Origin: Arion vulgaris | Taxonomy: Eukaryota > Mollusca > Gastropoda > Stylommatophora > Arionidae | Length of the DNA: 64,000 bases | NCBI GenBank assembly: GCA_020796225.1 | Contig: CM036762.1 | Span: forward strand, 50,942,407-51,006,406 | Direction of reading: 5' to 3' | Shown: in pieces, positions 54,949-64,000 of the stretch | Numbering within the stretch: the first letter of the stretch is position 1 | Layout: each line of letters starts with the position of its first letter | The notes under the pieces: generated by a model | Databases searched by the model: none | What the model was told of the DNA's origin: nothing | Seen by the model: only the letters and a program-made list of their open reading frames with translations | Position numbers and translations under genes: made by a program

Positions 54949-55391
54949 GATTATTATATGGTTAGATCAAGTACATGGATGTGATCTCAGGATCAAGATC
55001 GGTAATGATCTAGTGAGAAAGGTCATGCCAGTGCAGGACTAACCTCCTCCATCAATGCTAACATCATCCACATCGTCCAGAAAGACATCAGTATCATCAC
55101 CAGTGGTGTCTAACCTAATACCAAGTGAGAGACGAGGGCATATTATGTTGCATTATTTACATTATAGTATTAACAACACGTGATCGAGTTAGCTAACCAG
55201 AGGTTAGTTCAGTGTTACCCCTATATTCAGTGTATATAGTCATGGGCGTTCAAACGATAAGGCGGGGAAAGGGAGGGCCAAGTGGCGCACCTCCCTTCCC
55301 TCCTCTGACAATTGTCGTTTTCATTTCTGCGTAATAAAACTACTAATTTGTTTTGGGGAAAGAATGTGTCCTGTGAGCAAAGACGATGACT

Positions 55392-55735
55392 TAGACCAGA
55401 GCCAACTATAAACTTATGGGCCTTCGGACTCGAAATCAGACCCTAACTACACCACATGACCTCGCATTCCAGTATTGGTGTATATAGACGAATTCATTTT
55501 AAAATCAACACAAAATGCTAACTTGAAGTTATATTATGCAACAAGTTAAGTTTAACAATAAGGAATATCAATATTATGAATATTTTTCACCAATAAATAA
55601 CCATAGACTCACAGAATTGAGTAAAATTGCAAAAAGCTTGCAATGTTATATCAAACATCTATATTTTCCGGCCCCCTTTTCTGATTTAGATCAGGGAACC
55701 CTCAGCCAGTTGTCTGGCCTAGTTATCTAGAGTTG
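55392..55735 (+). repeat. Dispersed repeat U, copy 3 (without SINE)
   Basis: AGAGCCAACTATAAACTTAT to GTCTGGCCTAGTTATCTAGA. It has the uninterrupted site CAATATTATGAATATTTTTC at about 55,569-55,588. Confidence 0.88.
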
Positions 55736-55883
55736 GCTGTGCTTAAACCATCTTAGCAGAAACTGATACGAGGGCGCATTGAAAAGTAATGCCTCCAAAT
55801 CCATAACTTTGTTAATATACATAATTTACAAATGAAACATACATTTTCAGAAAGCTTGATATGTCCACTACACAATAGAGTCA

Positions 55884-56339
55884 TTATTTTTCCCCATAGT
55901 CACCTCCACGTTCCACACACACACGCCAACGTCGAACTAGTTGTTGCATCCCGTCGAAGAAAACATCTGATGATTTTTCACGAAGCCAGGTACGCACATC
56001 TGCTGCCACATCCTCGTCAGAAGCATATCTGTTTCCCTTGAGATGTTCCTTGAGCTTTGGGAACAGGAAAAAGTCACAAGGTGCCAAATCGGGGCTTTAT
56101 GGTGGGTGCGCTAAAATGTCGTCAAAATTGAGACGCTCTAATGCTGCCGCTGTTTGTCTACTGGTGTGTGGACGAGCATTGTCATGTTGAAGGACTGCGT
56201 GTTTTCCAGGACGAACACGTAGCAGTCTTGCCCGTAGTTTCTTCATCGTTTCCACATACCGATCAGAATTGACAGTATTGCCGCGTTCCAAAATTCTGTG
56301 TGGATTACGCCCTGGCAGTCCCAAAAAAATGGTCATCAA
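55884..56339 (-). pseudogene. mariner transposase, C-terminal catalytic part (split by a stop)
   Basis: This part contains the second Asp (LQHDNARPHTS) and, past an in-frame TAA at 56,096-56,098, the third Asp (SPDLAPCDFFLFPKLKEHLKG). The usual WLREKSSDVFFDGMQQLVRRW tail follows. A pair of compensating single-base shifts lies near the start, where the GNTVNSDRYVETMKKL block is back in frame. Together with the upstream part it shows a once complete transposase. Confidence 0.9.
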
Positions 56340-57016
56340 AACTTTTCCGCTGACGCGACAGTTTTGAATTTTTTTGGGGTGGGTGAGTTTTTTTGCCTGT
56401 ATTCCATAGACTGGCGCTTGTTTTCAGGGTTGTAATGATGCACCCATGACTCATCGTCAGTGACAATTCGGCAGATAAAGTCATCGCCTTCTCGTTCATA
56501 TCGCATCAGGTGTTCCTGACACGCCTGATGTCGGCGATGTTTCATTTCCGGTGTCAGCATGCGAGGGACCCATCTTGCACAAACTTTCCTATACCCTAGC
56601 AATACATGAATAATGTTATGTACTCGTTCAGTCGAAATTTCAAGCATTGTAGCGACATCTTTTTGCTTGATGCGGCAATTGACATGAATCAGTTCGTCCA
56701 TGCGAGCTTGGTGTTGTTCATCCACTGCTGTAATTGGTCGTCCGCTGCGAGCCTGATCATGCAAGGTCATCGTCGCTGGATTGTCGCCTTTAACAGTCCT
56801 TGCCCACCTCCTTACAGTACTCACATCCACACAGGCGTCACCATATACCGCTCTCATTCTCCGATGCATGTCGATGGGAGCACAACCTTCGGTCGTCAAG
56901 AATTCAATCACAGCTCTTTGCTTCAACCGAATTTCCATGTATGACGCCATCTTGGATAATATTGTGCGCATGCGCAACATTCCAGACACTTGACACTTAC
57001 TGTCCTGAAAACACAC
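56336..57016 (-). pseudogene. mariner transposase, N-terminal and first catalytic part
   Basis: This frame covers the DNA-binding region (paired helix-turn-helix, WARTVKGDNPATMT linker, DQARSGRP) and the first catalytic Asp (VTDDESWVHHYNPENKRQS). It leaves frame near NSPTPKKFKT, a conserved mariner block, and runs into a stop at 56,338. The true initiator is probably the Met of MASYMEIRLKQ, because the residues before it are upstream of the usual start. It is a pseudogene. Confidence 0.9.
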
Positions 57017-57204
57017 TTACATATACTTTATTCTGATATCGGTGTCAATTGCCTCCGAACACTATTAACAAAGTTATGGACTTGGAGGCATTACTTTCAA
57101 TGCACCCTCGTACATTTTTAGGATGCCGACACTTTCACAGATATTGTCCAGAAATAGATTTGGTAACAGTCATGTAGATATGTTTCTCGATGGTCTCCGA
57201 TAAA

Positions 57205-57520
57205 CATACGGCCGGCTGGCTCAGGTAAAAATTCTAGGAATTAAGACCACAACTGTCACGTGATCCTCACATTCCAGTGTTGTTATATACAGACTAATTC
57301 ATCTTAAAAATAACACAATATGCTAAATCAAGGTTATATTATTTTACAAGTTCAGTTTAAAGCTAAGGAATGTCAGTATTATTTGTTTCCCAATAAATAA
57401 CAATGAACGCATAGAATTGAGTAAAACTGAATAAAAGCGTACAGTTTTCTATCAAACACATACAAAAACTAGCCCCCATCTAACAGGAATTTCCTATTTT
57501 TCGGCTAAGCTATTCTGCCT
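57205..57520 (+). repeat. Dispersed repeat U, copy 4 (diverged, without SINE)
   Basis: CACGTGATCCTCACATTCCA, TTAAAAATAACACAATATGC, CCCAATAAATAACAATGAAC. It adjoins the candidate terminal exon and could be part of its 3' UTR. Confidence 0.75.
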
Positions 57521-57560
57521 TATGTTACCGGGGCTGGGGTTTCTCAAATCTGGGGTATAT

Positions 57561-57735
57561 TTACAGTAGATTTGGGGGTGGGACAGCATTGAGGATATCT
57601 TGCACTTGTTTTGATAGCTGTCTGTGCAAGAATCTGGCAACACTGTGTGGAGTAACCAGCTTCCAGGAATCTATCATAACGTTTGATGCTTCCATAGTTC
57701 TTCTAAAGGAAGTAACATGTGAGAGTTCTCTTATC
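57561..57735 (-). CDS. Candidate 3'-terminal coding exon of the same gene
   Basis: This is a short non-repetitive frame on the minus strand ending at TAA (57,563-57,561). It begins after the acceptor TTACAGACAG. Using the second AG, the first base (57,735, G) completes the two bases left by the donor at 59,993 to give Arg, and the frame then stays open for 57 codons to the stop. Using the first AG (57,740) would break the frame. The peptide has ordinary composition (RTMEASNVMIDSWKLV, HRQLSKQVQDIL, ending PPPNLL) and looks like an amphipathic helix. The polypyrimidine tract is weak and no canonical AATAAA lies close downstream, so the call rests mainly on phase and codon quality. The 2.26-kb intron would hold two LINE fragments, a tRNA-derived SINE and two minisatellites. 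Intermediate exons cannot be excluded. Confidence 0.5.
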
Positions 57736-57857
57736 CTGTCTGTAATCATTTATTTATTTTTATAACTGAGGTATGCGGACAGCGCGAGAGCGTGTTTTTC
57801 TTTCTCTCCTTGATTACTATTTTACAATTTGTTCTGTCTTGTTGCTCTTCCTGTTTC

Positions 57858-58022
57858 TTACAAGTTCCTTCTTACAAGTTCCTTCTTACAAGTTCCTTCT
57901 TACAAGTTCCTTCTTACAAGTTCTTTCTAACAAGTTCCTTCTTACAAGTTCCTTCTTACAAGTTCCTTCTTACAAGTTCCTTCTTGCAAGTTCCTTCTTA
58001 CAAGTTCCTTTTTACAAGTTCC
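57858..58022. repeat. 14-bp minisatellite, about 12 copies
   Basis: The unit is ACAAGTTCCTTCTT. It lies in the proposed intron, just upstream (minus strand) of the candidate terminal exon, where a pyrimidine-rich strand would read as purine. Confidence 0.93.
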
Positions 58023-58279
58023 AGGATTTCTTTGTGATTCATTTTTTTTATTTTGATGACTTCTCTTAACAAGAAGCTTACTCTCACAATTGTTGTCTTT
58101 ACAATTGCCTTTCTGTTGTTAAGGGTTATCTTCTAAGAGTCTACCAAGTGTTTCAAATCTATTTGACAAATTCAGAGTGAAAATAGCATTGATTTTCTTT
58201 AGAAAGTCGATATTTGTAATTCGTTTTGATGATCGACTTTCAATAACTTCCTACTTCATAAATATCATTCCATCCCTGA

Positions 58280-58485
58280 AACCAGCCTTCTTCGCCTAAC
58301 GTATTCTGATATCCAGTTACAAACCAGTCTTCTTAGCCTAACGTATTCTGATATCCAGTTACAAACCAGTCTTCTTAGCCTAACGTATTCTGATATCCAG
58401 TTACAAACCAGTCTTCTTAGCCTAACGTATTCTGATATCCAGTTACAAACCAGTCTTCTTAGCCTAACGTATTCTGATATCCAGT
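58280..58485. repeat. 42-bp minisatellite, about 5 copies
   Basis: The unit is CAGTCTTCTTAGCCTAACGT, ATTCTGATATCCAGTTACAA, AC; units are almost identical. Confidence 0.95.
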
Positions 58486-58638
58486 TGAATACTTCTAAAG
58501 TAGTTAGTGATCAACCGAAATCTGTGTACATCTCTACATAGTTTGTTTTGGACTGACATTAAGGTTGGCACCATGTGTGTTTCTTCTGTTCCTTTCCTTT
58601 CTTTGCGTTCCCGGCCTAGCCTGATGGACCAACTTCTA

Positions 58639-59035
58639 TCATGAATTTAACTGTTGTTTTTGGGACTCCGTTCCTCCGTACAGCTTTTCGCGAAGCTCTG
58701 TGTGTTGTGGCCAGTACTCTTTCCGTATACCTGCTAAACGTGGACAGTCTTGCAAGACGTGTTCTGCCGTCATGTCTGCCATATTGCATGGGCACAGGCT
58801 AGTTGTGCCAATTTTAAATTTATGGAACATGTGGGCTCTGAGCTTGTTGTGGCCGGTACGGAGGCGAAATATGGTAACTTGTTCACTGCGCGAGAGACCA
58901 TAGTATCCGTCACTGTCTGTGTACTGCGGGTGGTCTTTTGCCCACTTGCTTCGATAGTGCGAACCGATGGTTGTTTTGACTTCCTCATAGCTGATCTCGA
59001 GATCAGTCTGGGGTAGTCGCCCGCCCTCTTTGGCT
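58639..59035 (-). pseudogene. LINE remnant (family L-d type), region after RNase H
   Basis: The minus strand gives SYEEVKTTIGSHYRSKWA-like residues, then DGYYGLSRSEQVTIFRLRTG, a shift, and MFHKFKIGTTSLCPCNMADM, TAEHVLQDCPRLAGIRKEYW. LRTG, CPC and AEHVLQDCP are the family marks. It lies in the proposed intron of the host gene. Confidence 0.85.
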
Positions 59036-59324
59036 AGCTTCTTCTGTTCATTGTATGTTGGACACTATGTCAGGATGTGGCTGTGTACATCTCCACATAG
59101 CTTGTCTTGGACTGACACATGGAGGTTGGCGATGTGCGTTTCTTCTGTTCATTGTATGTTGCACACTTTGTCAGGATGTATGTATATGTCATCTTCCTGG
59201 TGTCACATGTGCATATGTCATTAGAGCATATCTTGTACTTGTTGACCAGTCGGTAAAAAGAAAAGGTAAAGGAACCCTTTCATACCTCGTGGTATATAGG
59301 TCAATACAGTGTTAGGCCTATATT

Positions 59325-59535
59325 TTTCATTGACCGTCGGCACACGATGGGTGATGTGGTCAGCATCACGCCGGCCGCCTTTACTTTCCCAGAGCATGTC
59401 TGGTACCCAGTTGAGGCTGGGTCGACCTGAGAACCGTCACGGTCGGGAAAAATTCCACGCACATTGCGGGAGCTGAACCCAGACCACCAGCCTTGCAAAG
59501 CGAGTTCACTAACAACTACGCTACAGCGGCAAACC
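59325..59535 (-). mobile_element. tRNA-derived SINE, family T6
   Basis: The minus strand reads CTGTAGCGTAGTTGTTAGTG (A box), TGGGTTCAGCTCCCG (B box), then CGACCGTGACGGTTCTCAGG, CTGGGAAAGTAAAGGCGGCC and GTGTGCCGACGGTCAATG. It lies inside the proposed intron of the host gene. Confidence 0.8.
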
Positions 59536-59689
59536 AGTCTTGACCAGTCGGTACCTCAGTCGAATGTGCCCAGTACATAGCCGGAAGATGACAATCTTCC
59601 CTATATCTTGAACTATGTTCTCTATTGGTTTAGTAGTAAGTATCATCTTTGTATTGTTCTTCTCTTTCTTCTTGGAATGCTCCATATCT

Positions 59690-59895
59690 CATCATCCTCA
59701 AATAGCTTGTCCTGAACAGAACTTCGCCGCCCCAACAGTCCTTTAGAATTTCTCTCTCTCATAGGCCAGATGTCCTGCCTCTGCAGCCGTCATGCTCAAA
59801 CCATCAGTTACATCCTGCATCCATCTTCTCCGTGGTCTTCCTCTTCTCCTCTTTGCCGGGATGCCTCCTTCTATGATAGTCTTCTCCAGCCCTTC
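59690..59895 (-). pseudogene. LINE remnant (family L-l), best-preserved copy
   Basis: The minus strand reads LEKTIIEGGIPAKRRRGRPR, RRWMQDVTDGLSMTAAEAGH, LAYERERFRRTVGAAKFCSG. This is the post-RT C-terminus of a non-LTR element. It sits within the proposed intron, 0.1 kb from the donor. Confidence 0.8.
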
Positions 59896-59988
59896 GTTTC
59901 CCTATCTACCAAATATTATTCAATCATAATATACAGAGATTATTTGTGAAGATTGATAGTTTAGTAATAGAGCTTATATTATACAAAT

Positions 59989-59999
59989 CTTACCTGAAA
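59989..59999 (-). other. 5' splice site (donor)
   Basis: On the minus strand the bases read TTTCAG followed by GTAAGA, close to the metazoan donor consensus. The open coding frame runs straight up to it and stops one codon later. Confidence 0.75.
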
Positions 60000-62253
60000 C
60001 TTTCATCAAAGGGATCCTCAATACTGGGCGAAAGAAATCCATCCCCGGTAGATGAAAAATTGTATGAGAATGAAGATGACGGAAGTACCAGGTTACTGAT
60101 ACTAGATCCACTAATATTAGAATCTCCAGTCTGTGAGAGACGTATCTCATTTTGTCTGGCTTCACACCGTCGTTTAGTCAATCTATCCATAAATTCGAAA
60201 TATGAGAGGTCATTTTCATGCATGCTAACTTGATCCTTGTGTAACCCAGCTGTAGAATCAACCTCCATTAATGCCAGCTCTGAAGATCGAGTTCCATATT
60301 TTAACTGTAATGAATCCGTATGAGATTCTTCCACAACTACAGCAGGTGATAGTTCTGTAGGTTGTTTTTCAGAGTCCACAGAAGATGAATATAATATGTC
60401 AATATTAGAATCTTTATCCAAGATGTTTGCAGAGGAGCCGCCTTTGAAATACTGGTAATTCTCTGTCTTGCCAACATAGTACTGTGAAAATTTCGAAAAT
60501 GGCACAGGGCTAAATATAATAGGCAGGAACAGTGGGCTGCTTGTGCTGCCATAGTCAACATCCGGTGACATGCATCCTTGTTCATAAGTAAATATTTTAG
60601 AAAACTCAGAGCTCTGAGGATCCACTGATGACGACACTTGCTGTTGTTGTTCAGTCCAAGTCAGATCTTTCAAAGATAAAACATCACCTCTTAATATTCC
60701 TTCAGTGACGGCTACTATTCTTCCCAGGTCGTGCGAGATGTCACTGGGAGAATGGAATGTATCATTGTAATCAACTGAAGTGATGTTAATTTCATCTTTA
60801 TCATCTGTTGTACTTTCAGCATCGGACTGGACATATATATTGTAGTCTATCTCCTGGGATTCAGGTTTCATATAAACTATCTGTTCACCAGATCGATTCT
60901 CTATACCAGAAGAACAACTATCAAGTCTAGTGTCTCCAAAACCTTTCTGTTCCCTGTAGTTTTCTGAAAATGTCTGATGGTAATCTTCACTGCTTGACAA
61001 TCGTTTAGAATTTCGGTTTTCTCTGTGTCTTTGAGCGTTTTCTCCAGCCAGTGTCATGACTACTGTATCATCATCCATTTCAAATGTGTGTACTGTGAAT
61101 CTTTTCTCAGTCTGTGGTGAATACGTTGCGCAAGCGCCAAGCGCAGTGGTCTCTAACAAAGTCTCTTCTTCTGGCGGCAGAGTCGTCTCTAACAAAGTCT
61201 CTTCTTTTGAATGCTCAGTGGTCACCTCTTTTGACTCAGCGTATTTTTTTATTACCTCTTCTGGTAAATTAGTAGAGGTATCAGCACCCACAATAAACAC
61301 GTCATCAGATGACTCCTTTGAAACTGTAGCACAGCTCTGCAGCTCCACTTCTGATATGTTTAAAGAAGTTTGTGGAGCAAATATTGTAGACTCCATCAAA
61401 CTTGCAGACATTGATGTTGAATTACAATTTCTTAATGAAGGAGTTGGACTACTCTTGCTCTCGATGACCGACTCGTTCAAACCGTTCTCATTGTCGTTAT
61501 CCTGTGGGTGATCTCTATAATCTGTCTGGGGTTCTTCTGGTTGTCTGGAAATCTTGATTTCTTCTATTTCCTTGATCAAGTTAGACATTACATCTGAACT
61601 ACCAGTAACTGGCCCGTAACACTCGACGGCACCATCTGGATTGTTCAATTCTTTTCTAATACTCTCGCTACATTTACAAGAACTTACTAGTTCACTTAAA
61701 ACTCCAACAGAATCATTGGAAATATTGGTAGCGGCTTCTGTTACTTCTAATTCCGTCTCCTCATCATTGGATCTTTCCTTGGTACTTTCAGACATTTTAA
61801 CAGTTGATGGCAAACATTCTTCATCTGCTGAAGGCGATGCCGAGTTACATCCAGCATCTGCACTTTCCCCACCGTCGGCACTTTCCCCACCGTCTGCACT
61901 TTCTTTATCGTCTGCACTTTTCCCACTCTTTGCACTTTTCTCCCTCTCTGCACTTTCCCCACTCTCTGCACTTTCCCCACCGTCTGCACTTTCCTTATCG
62001 TCTGCACCTTTCCCGCTCTCTGCACTTTCCCCACTGACTGCACTTTCCTTATTGTCGGCACCTTTCCCGCTCTCTGCACTTTCCCCACCGTCTGCACTTT
62101 TCCCACTCTCTGCATTGTCCTTATTCTCTGCACTTTTCCCACTCTCTGCACTATTGGTATCATACTCTGCACCACTGATCACACTCGAAACATCACCTTT
62201 ATTTAACTCCATAATCGACTCTATTCCTAAAATACCGTAGCTATCTCTAATTG
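59994..62253 (-). CDS. Large coding exon of an unrecognised acidic, Ser-rich protein
   Basis: The frame is open for 761 codons (62,275 to 59,990), by far the longest non-repetitive one here. Its stop is created by reading into a splice donor (TTTCAG then GTAAGA, intron starting at 59,993), so the coding exon ends at 59,994 leaving two bases of a codon. The likely start is the ATG at 62,212 (ATTATGG context, giving about 740 residues). Alternatively a pyrimidine-rich stretch ending in TTAG just upstream could be an acceptor, with the exon starting at 62,253. Counting from the first Met of the open frame, residues about 41-142 are 17 tandem hexapeptides of the SAESGK/SADGGE/SADDKE type. The rest is acidic, Ser/Thr/Glu-rich and probably disordered, with a Lys/Arg-rich patch (LTKRRCEARQNEIR) about 60 residues from the end. 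No signal peptide, membrane segment or catalytic motif is visible. I do not recognise a family and give no function. The non-repetitive body and phased donor make a real gene likely. Confidence 0.8.
61855..62160 (-). repeat. 18-bp coding minisatellite (17 hexapeptide units)
   Basis: An 18-bp unit is repeated with substitutions inside the large exon. It encodes hexapeptides that alternate between SAESGK, SADGGE, SADNKE and similar, each with a conserved Ala and acidic residue. All units keep the frame. The expansion is therefore compatible with a functional protein and likely to be length-polymorphic. Confidence 0.85.
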
Positions 62254-62275
62254 CTAATACGAAAAAAGTGTACAC

Positions 62276-62760
62276 AACTCGAAATAATCAATCTACACCA
62301 AAATAAATTCTCCATTATAAAATGAATATACAATAAGTCAAGAAGATTAGTTTCTAATTAGTTCTTAACCACAATAAAACGTATACACAATTCGAAATTT
62401 AAAAACTGAAACAATTCACTTCTTTGTCATAGCTATACATATACAATATATGAAATACGCTATACAAATGGTAAACTTATCCACCAAAACAAAAATACGT
62501 TGTAGAAAAGTATACATCAAAAAATTAATTTCTCCACAATAAAAATAAGAAACTATAGACAATTATGTGGGGCGGGATAGTGCGACGCTTAGAATATTAG
62601 TTTTCGAATCTTGCCAAAAATGGATTTTGGGTTCATTTCACGAAACCGGTGTTCAATAAGGGGGAAAAGGAACTGGTCCGACTATCTCCTGCTTACTTGG
62701 TTATGATATGAGTAGTGACATTTCACGTCTTACAGTCTACACAGGCTACGAGACATCCTC
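62276..62760. other. Region upstream of the host-gene exon
   Basis: AT-rich sequence 5' of the large exon on the minus strand. It could hold the 5' UTR and promoter or be intron. I see no TATA box or CpG-rich stretch that decides this. 62,575-62,640 has a weak tRNA-like look. Confidence 0.35.
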
Positions 62761-62959
62761 ATTGAAAATTGTTCACCCAAATAACCAGGCGATGTAGGGA
62801 AACATACAGATATGATATGGTCAGACCGGATCAGATTATCGATATAAGACGGGTTGTAAAACTACGTAACACGTACGAAAGCAATGTGGTCAGACCGGAT
62901 CAGATTATCGATATAAAAGAAGACGGGCAGGAACGAACAACAGGAGTGACGAACAGGAG

Positions 62960-63090
62960 TATTCGTTTGCTTGATAAAGGCCTTGTTGGTCGAAACGTTG
63001 ATGTATATTGTCATTGTTTTTGTAATTTGTAAAACTACAGTACTTTGTGATTATGCGTTTCGTCAATTAAATAATTTTACTACAGTCACA
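62960..63090 (+). mobile_element. Penelope-like tail fragment
   Basis: TTTGCTTGATAAAGGCCTTG followed by TTGGTCGAAACGTTGATG and TTGTAAAACTACAGTAC is the shared tail. Just upstream, a roughly 30-bp sequence (GGTCAGACCGGATCAGATTA) occurs twice (62,818 and 62,889). Confidence 0.7.
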
Positions 63091-63184
63091 TCTACATTGT
63101 GATTAGTTTAACAAAGAACAAAAGCAATATACAACGATATTAGGTCTGCTGTAAAGAGAAATCTGAATTTTTTCACTACTGGTG

Positions 63185-63250
63185 TATCCTTTGCTTGATA
63201 AAGTCCTTTAAGTCGAAACGTCGCTGTATATTGTTTTTGTACTTTGTGAA
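63185..63250 (+). mobile_element. Penelope-like tail fragment (diverged)
   Basis: TTTGCTTGATAAAGTCCTTT and AGTCGAAACGTCGCTGTAT form a second, diverged tail copy 0.2 kb from the previous one. Confidence 0.6.
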
Positions 63251-63480
63251 ACTGAGCGTCTGTAGCTTAATCAGTAGAGAGCTCGATCACAACCCAAGCC
63301 TACCTGGTTCAAACTCAGTGGCAGGTAATTTGGAAGTAAATTTGTTCCCGTGGTAACGAACGGTACAAATAGACCTCACCGTTCAGAAAGCAATGACAAA
63401 CTACTGAACGTATAAGTGATGACTAGAAAAATCAACGACTCATTGACTGTGGCTGGTGGTGACGTCATGTAAAGGATATG
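63250..63480 (+). mobile_element. tRNA-derived SINE, family T1
   Basis: GCGTCTGTAGCTTAATCAGT with B box GGTTCAAACTC and body CAGAAAGCAATGACAAACTA. Same family as 20,684 and 29,655. Confidence 0.9.
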
Positions 63481-63583
63481 TCCCGATTGTTGTTTCACTT
63501 TGTCAAAGTGCAGACCAGATCAGATCTGGAGACAACCGCTAGGGATTGTGGAAAAGAGCGACAGTAGTATTGAATCTTCTTCC

Positions 63584-63840
63584 GCCCGAGTGGTTACCGG
63601 GGCCCAAATTTGGGGTGTAAAGAATACAGCCACTGTTACCTGTCACGCATGTCGTAAGAGGCGACTAAGGAGGTTTGGCTGAAATCGGATGCACGTGTCC
63701 TAAACGTGTAGAAGTCTATGTGCTTAGGGGCCTACCAAACCAATGTTCATCGTATACACGTTCTTGGCAAAGATCAAATATATCACAAAGAGTGATTAAA
63801 ATTGGTCGTAAAGGACGAACGCAAAGAAGAAGAAGAATAC
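63584..63840 (+). mobile_element. SINE B
   Basis: It starts CCGCCCGAGTGGTTACCGGG and ends GGACGAACGCAAAGAAGAAG. Full length. Confidence 0.93.
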
Positions 63841-63970
63841 TCGTCTGTATCATCAAAATAAATATAACAAAAACTTGTTCAGTCTAACGGTATATACATC
63901 TAGAAAATATATACTTAAATATTATACACAGAACTATTTTAAGGAACATACTACAAACATCATGTGTTTA

Positions 63971-64000
63971 TGACAGCTGCGATAGTGTAGTGGTTAGAGC
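63971..64000 (+). mobile_element. Start of a tRNA-like SINE (cut by the window end)
   Basis: GCGATAGTGTAGTGGTTAGAGC resembles a tRNA 5' half with an A box. Only 30 bases are visible, so a true tRNA gene cannot be excluded. Confidence 0.4.

Larger units (their letters stand above)
55769..57110 (-). mobile_element. mariner element, nearly full length, inactivated
   Basis: The element is bounded by TA (55,767-55,768 and 57,111-57,112). Its inverted repeats are about 45 bp and begin CGAGGGYGCATTGAAA; the left end reads CGAGGGCGCATTG and the right end is its near-complement. The transposase is on the minus strand: an N-terminal helix-turn-helix region (EIRLKQRAVIEFL at about 56,940), then VTDDESWVHHY (first Asp), LQHDNARPH (second Asp) and LAPCDFFLF (third Asp). 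It ends at about 55,884. It is broken by frameshifts around 56,290-56,345 and by an in-frame TAA at 56,096-56,098, where the family has Tyr in HPPYSPDLAP. I count 35 residues between the second and third Asp, against 34 in classical mariners. No sign of activity; it could be mobilised only in trans. Confidence 0.93.

Noticed and set aside
54262..55042. Three overlapping open frames of 203-240 codons (RASYTNVRLIQTCVLYK type)
   Set aside because: The 17-bp unit has no stop in any plus frame, so all three frames stay open. That pattern points to a repeat, not a protein.
61641..62240. 199-codon plus-strand frame (SALSPPSALFPLSAL repeats)
   Set aside because: It is the antisense of the hexapeptide repeat in the host exon. 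The minus frame is longer, has a non-repetitive body and a splice donor.
63250..63320. A functional tRNA gene
   Set aside because: It has A- and B-box-like sequences but no fitting acceptor stem, and it is followed by a body shared with 20,684 and 29,655, so it is a SINE head. The same reasoning applies to the other tRNA-like heads.

Overview
The window is animal nuclear DNA. It is AT-rich, has no operons or closely packed genes, shows eukaryotic splice signals, and is dense in retrotransposon, SINE and DNA-transposon remnants and in minisatellites. The invertebrate (probably lophotrochozoan, mollusc-like) assignment is inference: it rests on the repeat mix (Penelope-like elements with a GIY-YIG domain, several non-LTR families, GAA-tailed SINEs) and on my recollection that molluscan SINEs share the core CATGTCGTAAGAGGCGACTAA-like box. 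No database was searched.

Layout. 1-8 kb: 3' ends of several LINE families, a Penelope-like element, small hAT and mariner-type MITEs, a 33-bp minisatellite and trinucleotide-rich repeats. 8-35 kb: a mosaic of 5'-truncated LINEs, at least six tRNA-derived SINE families, two related GAA-tailed SINE families and minisatellites. 35-47.4 kb: a 35-bp array, then about 4.3 kb of a 32/36-bp array, then a tandem duplication (39,268-42,527 and 42,528-47,383) in which a 17-bp repeat went from 3 copies to about 99. 47.4-55 kb: three hAT-type elements (one holding a piggyBac-type MITE), LINE remnants and another 17-bp array. 55.4-57.1 kb: an almost full-length but broken mariner. 57.5-62.3 kb: the only convincing host gene, on the minus strand. 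62.3-64 kb: Penelope-like tails, SINEs and the first bases of another SINE.

The host gene has a 2.2-kb coding exon for an acidic, serine-rich protein with 17 tandem hexapeptides. It ends at a good donor (59,993) whose phase matches a candidate 3'-terminal coding exon at 57,735-57,561. I do not recognise the protein family.

Almost everything else is dead mobile DNA, but it is legible. Target-site duplications, nested insertions and an empty insertion site inside the same window allow an order of events: SINE, hAT and tRNA-SINE insertions first, then the tandem duplication, then the 17-bp expansion. The 3' terminus of GAA-tailed SINE B matches that of a local LINE family, which suggests a SINE/LINE partnership. 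The closest to something new are the duplication that breaks exactly at a hAT end, the minisatellite born inside a SINE, and a hammerhead-ribozyme-like core in the Penelope-like tails. The last is speculative.
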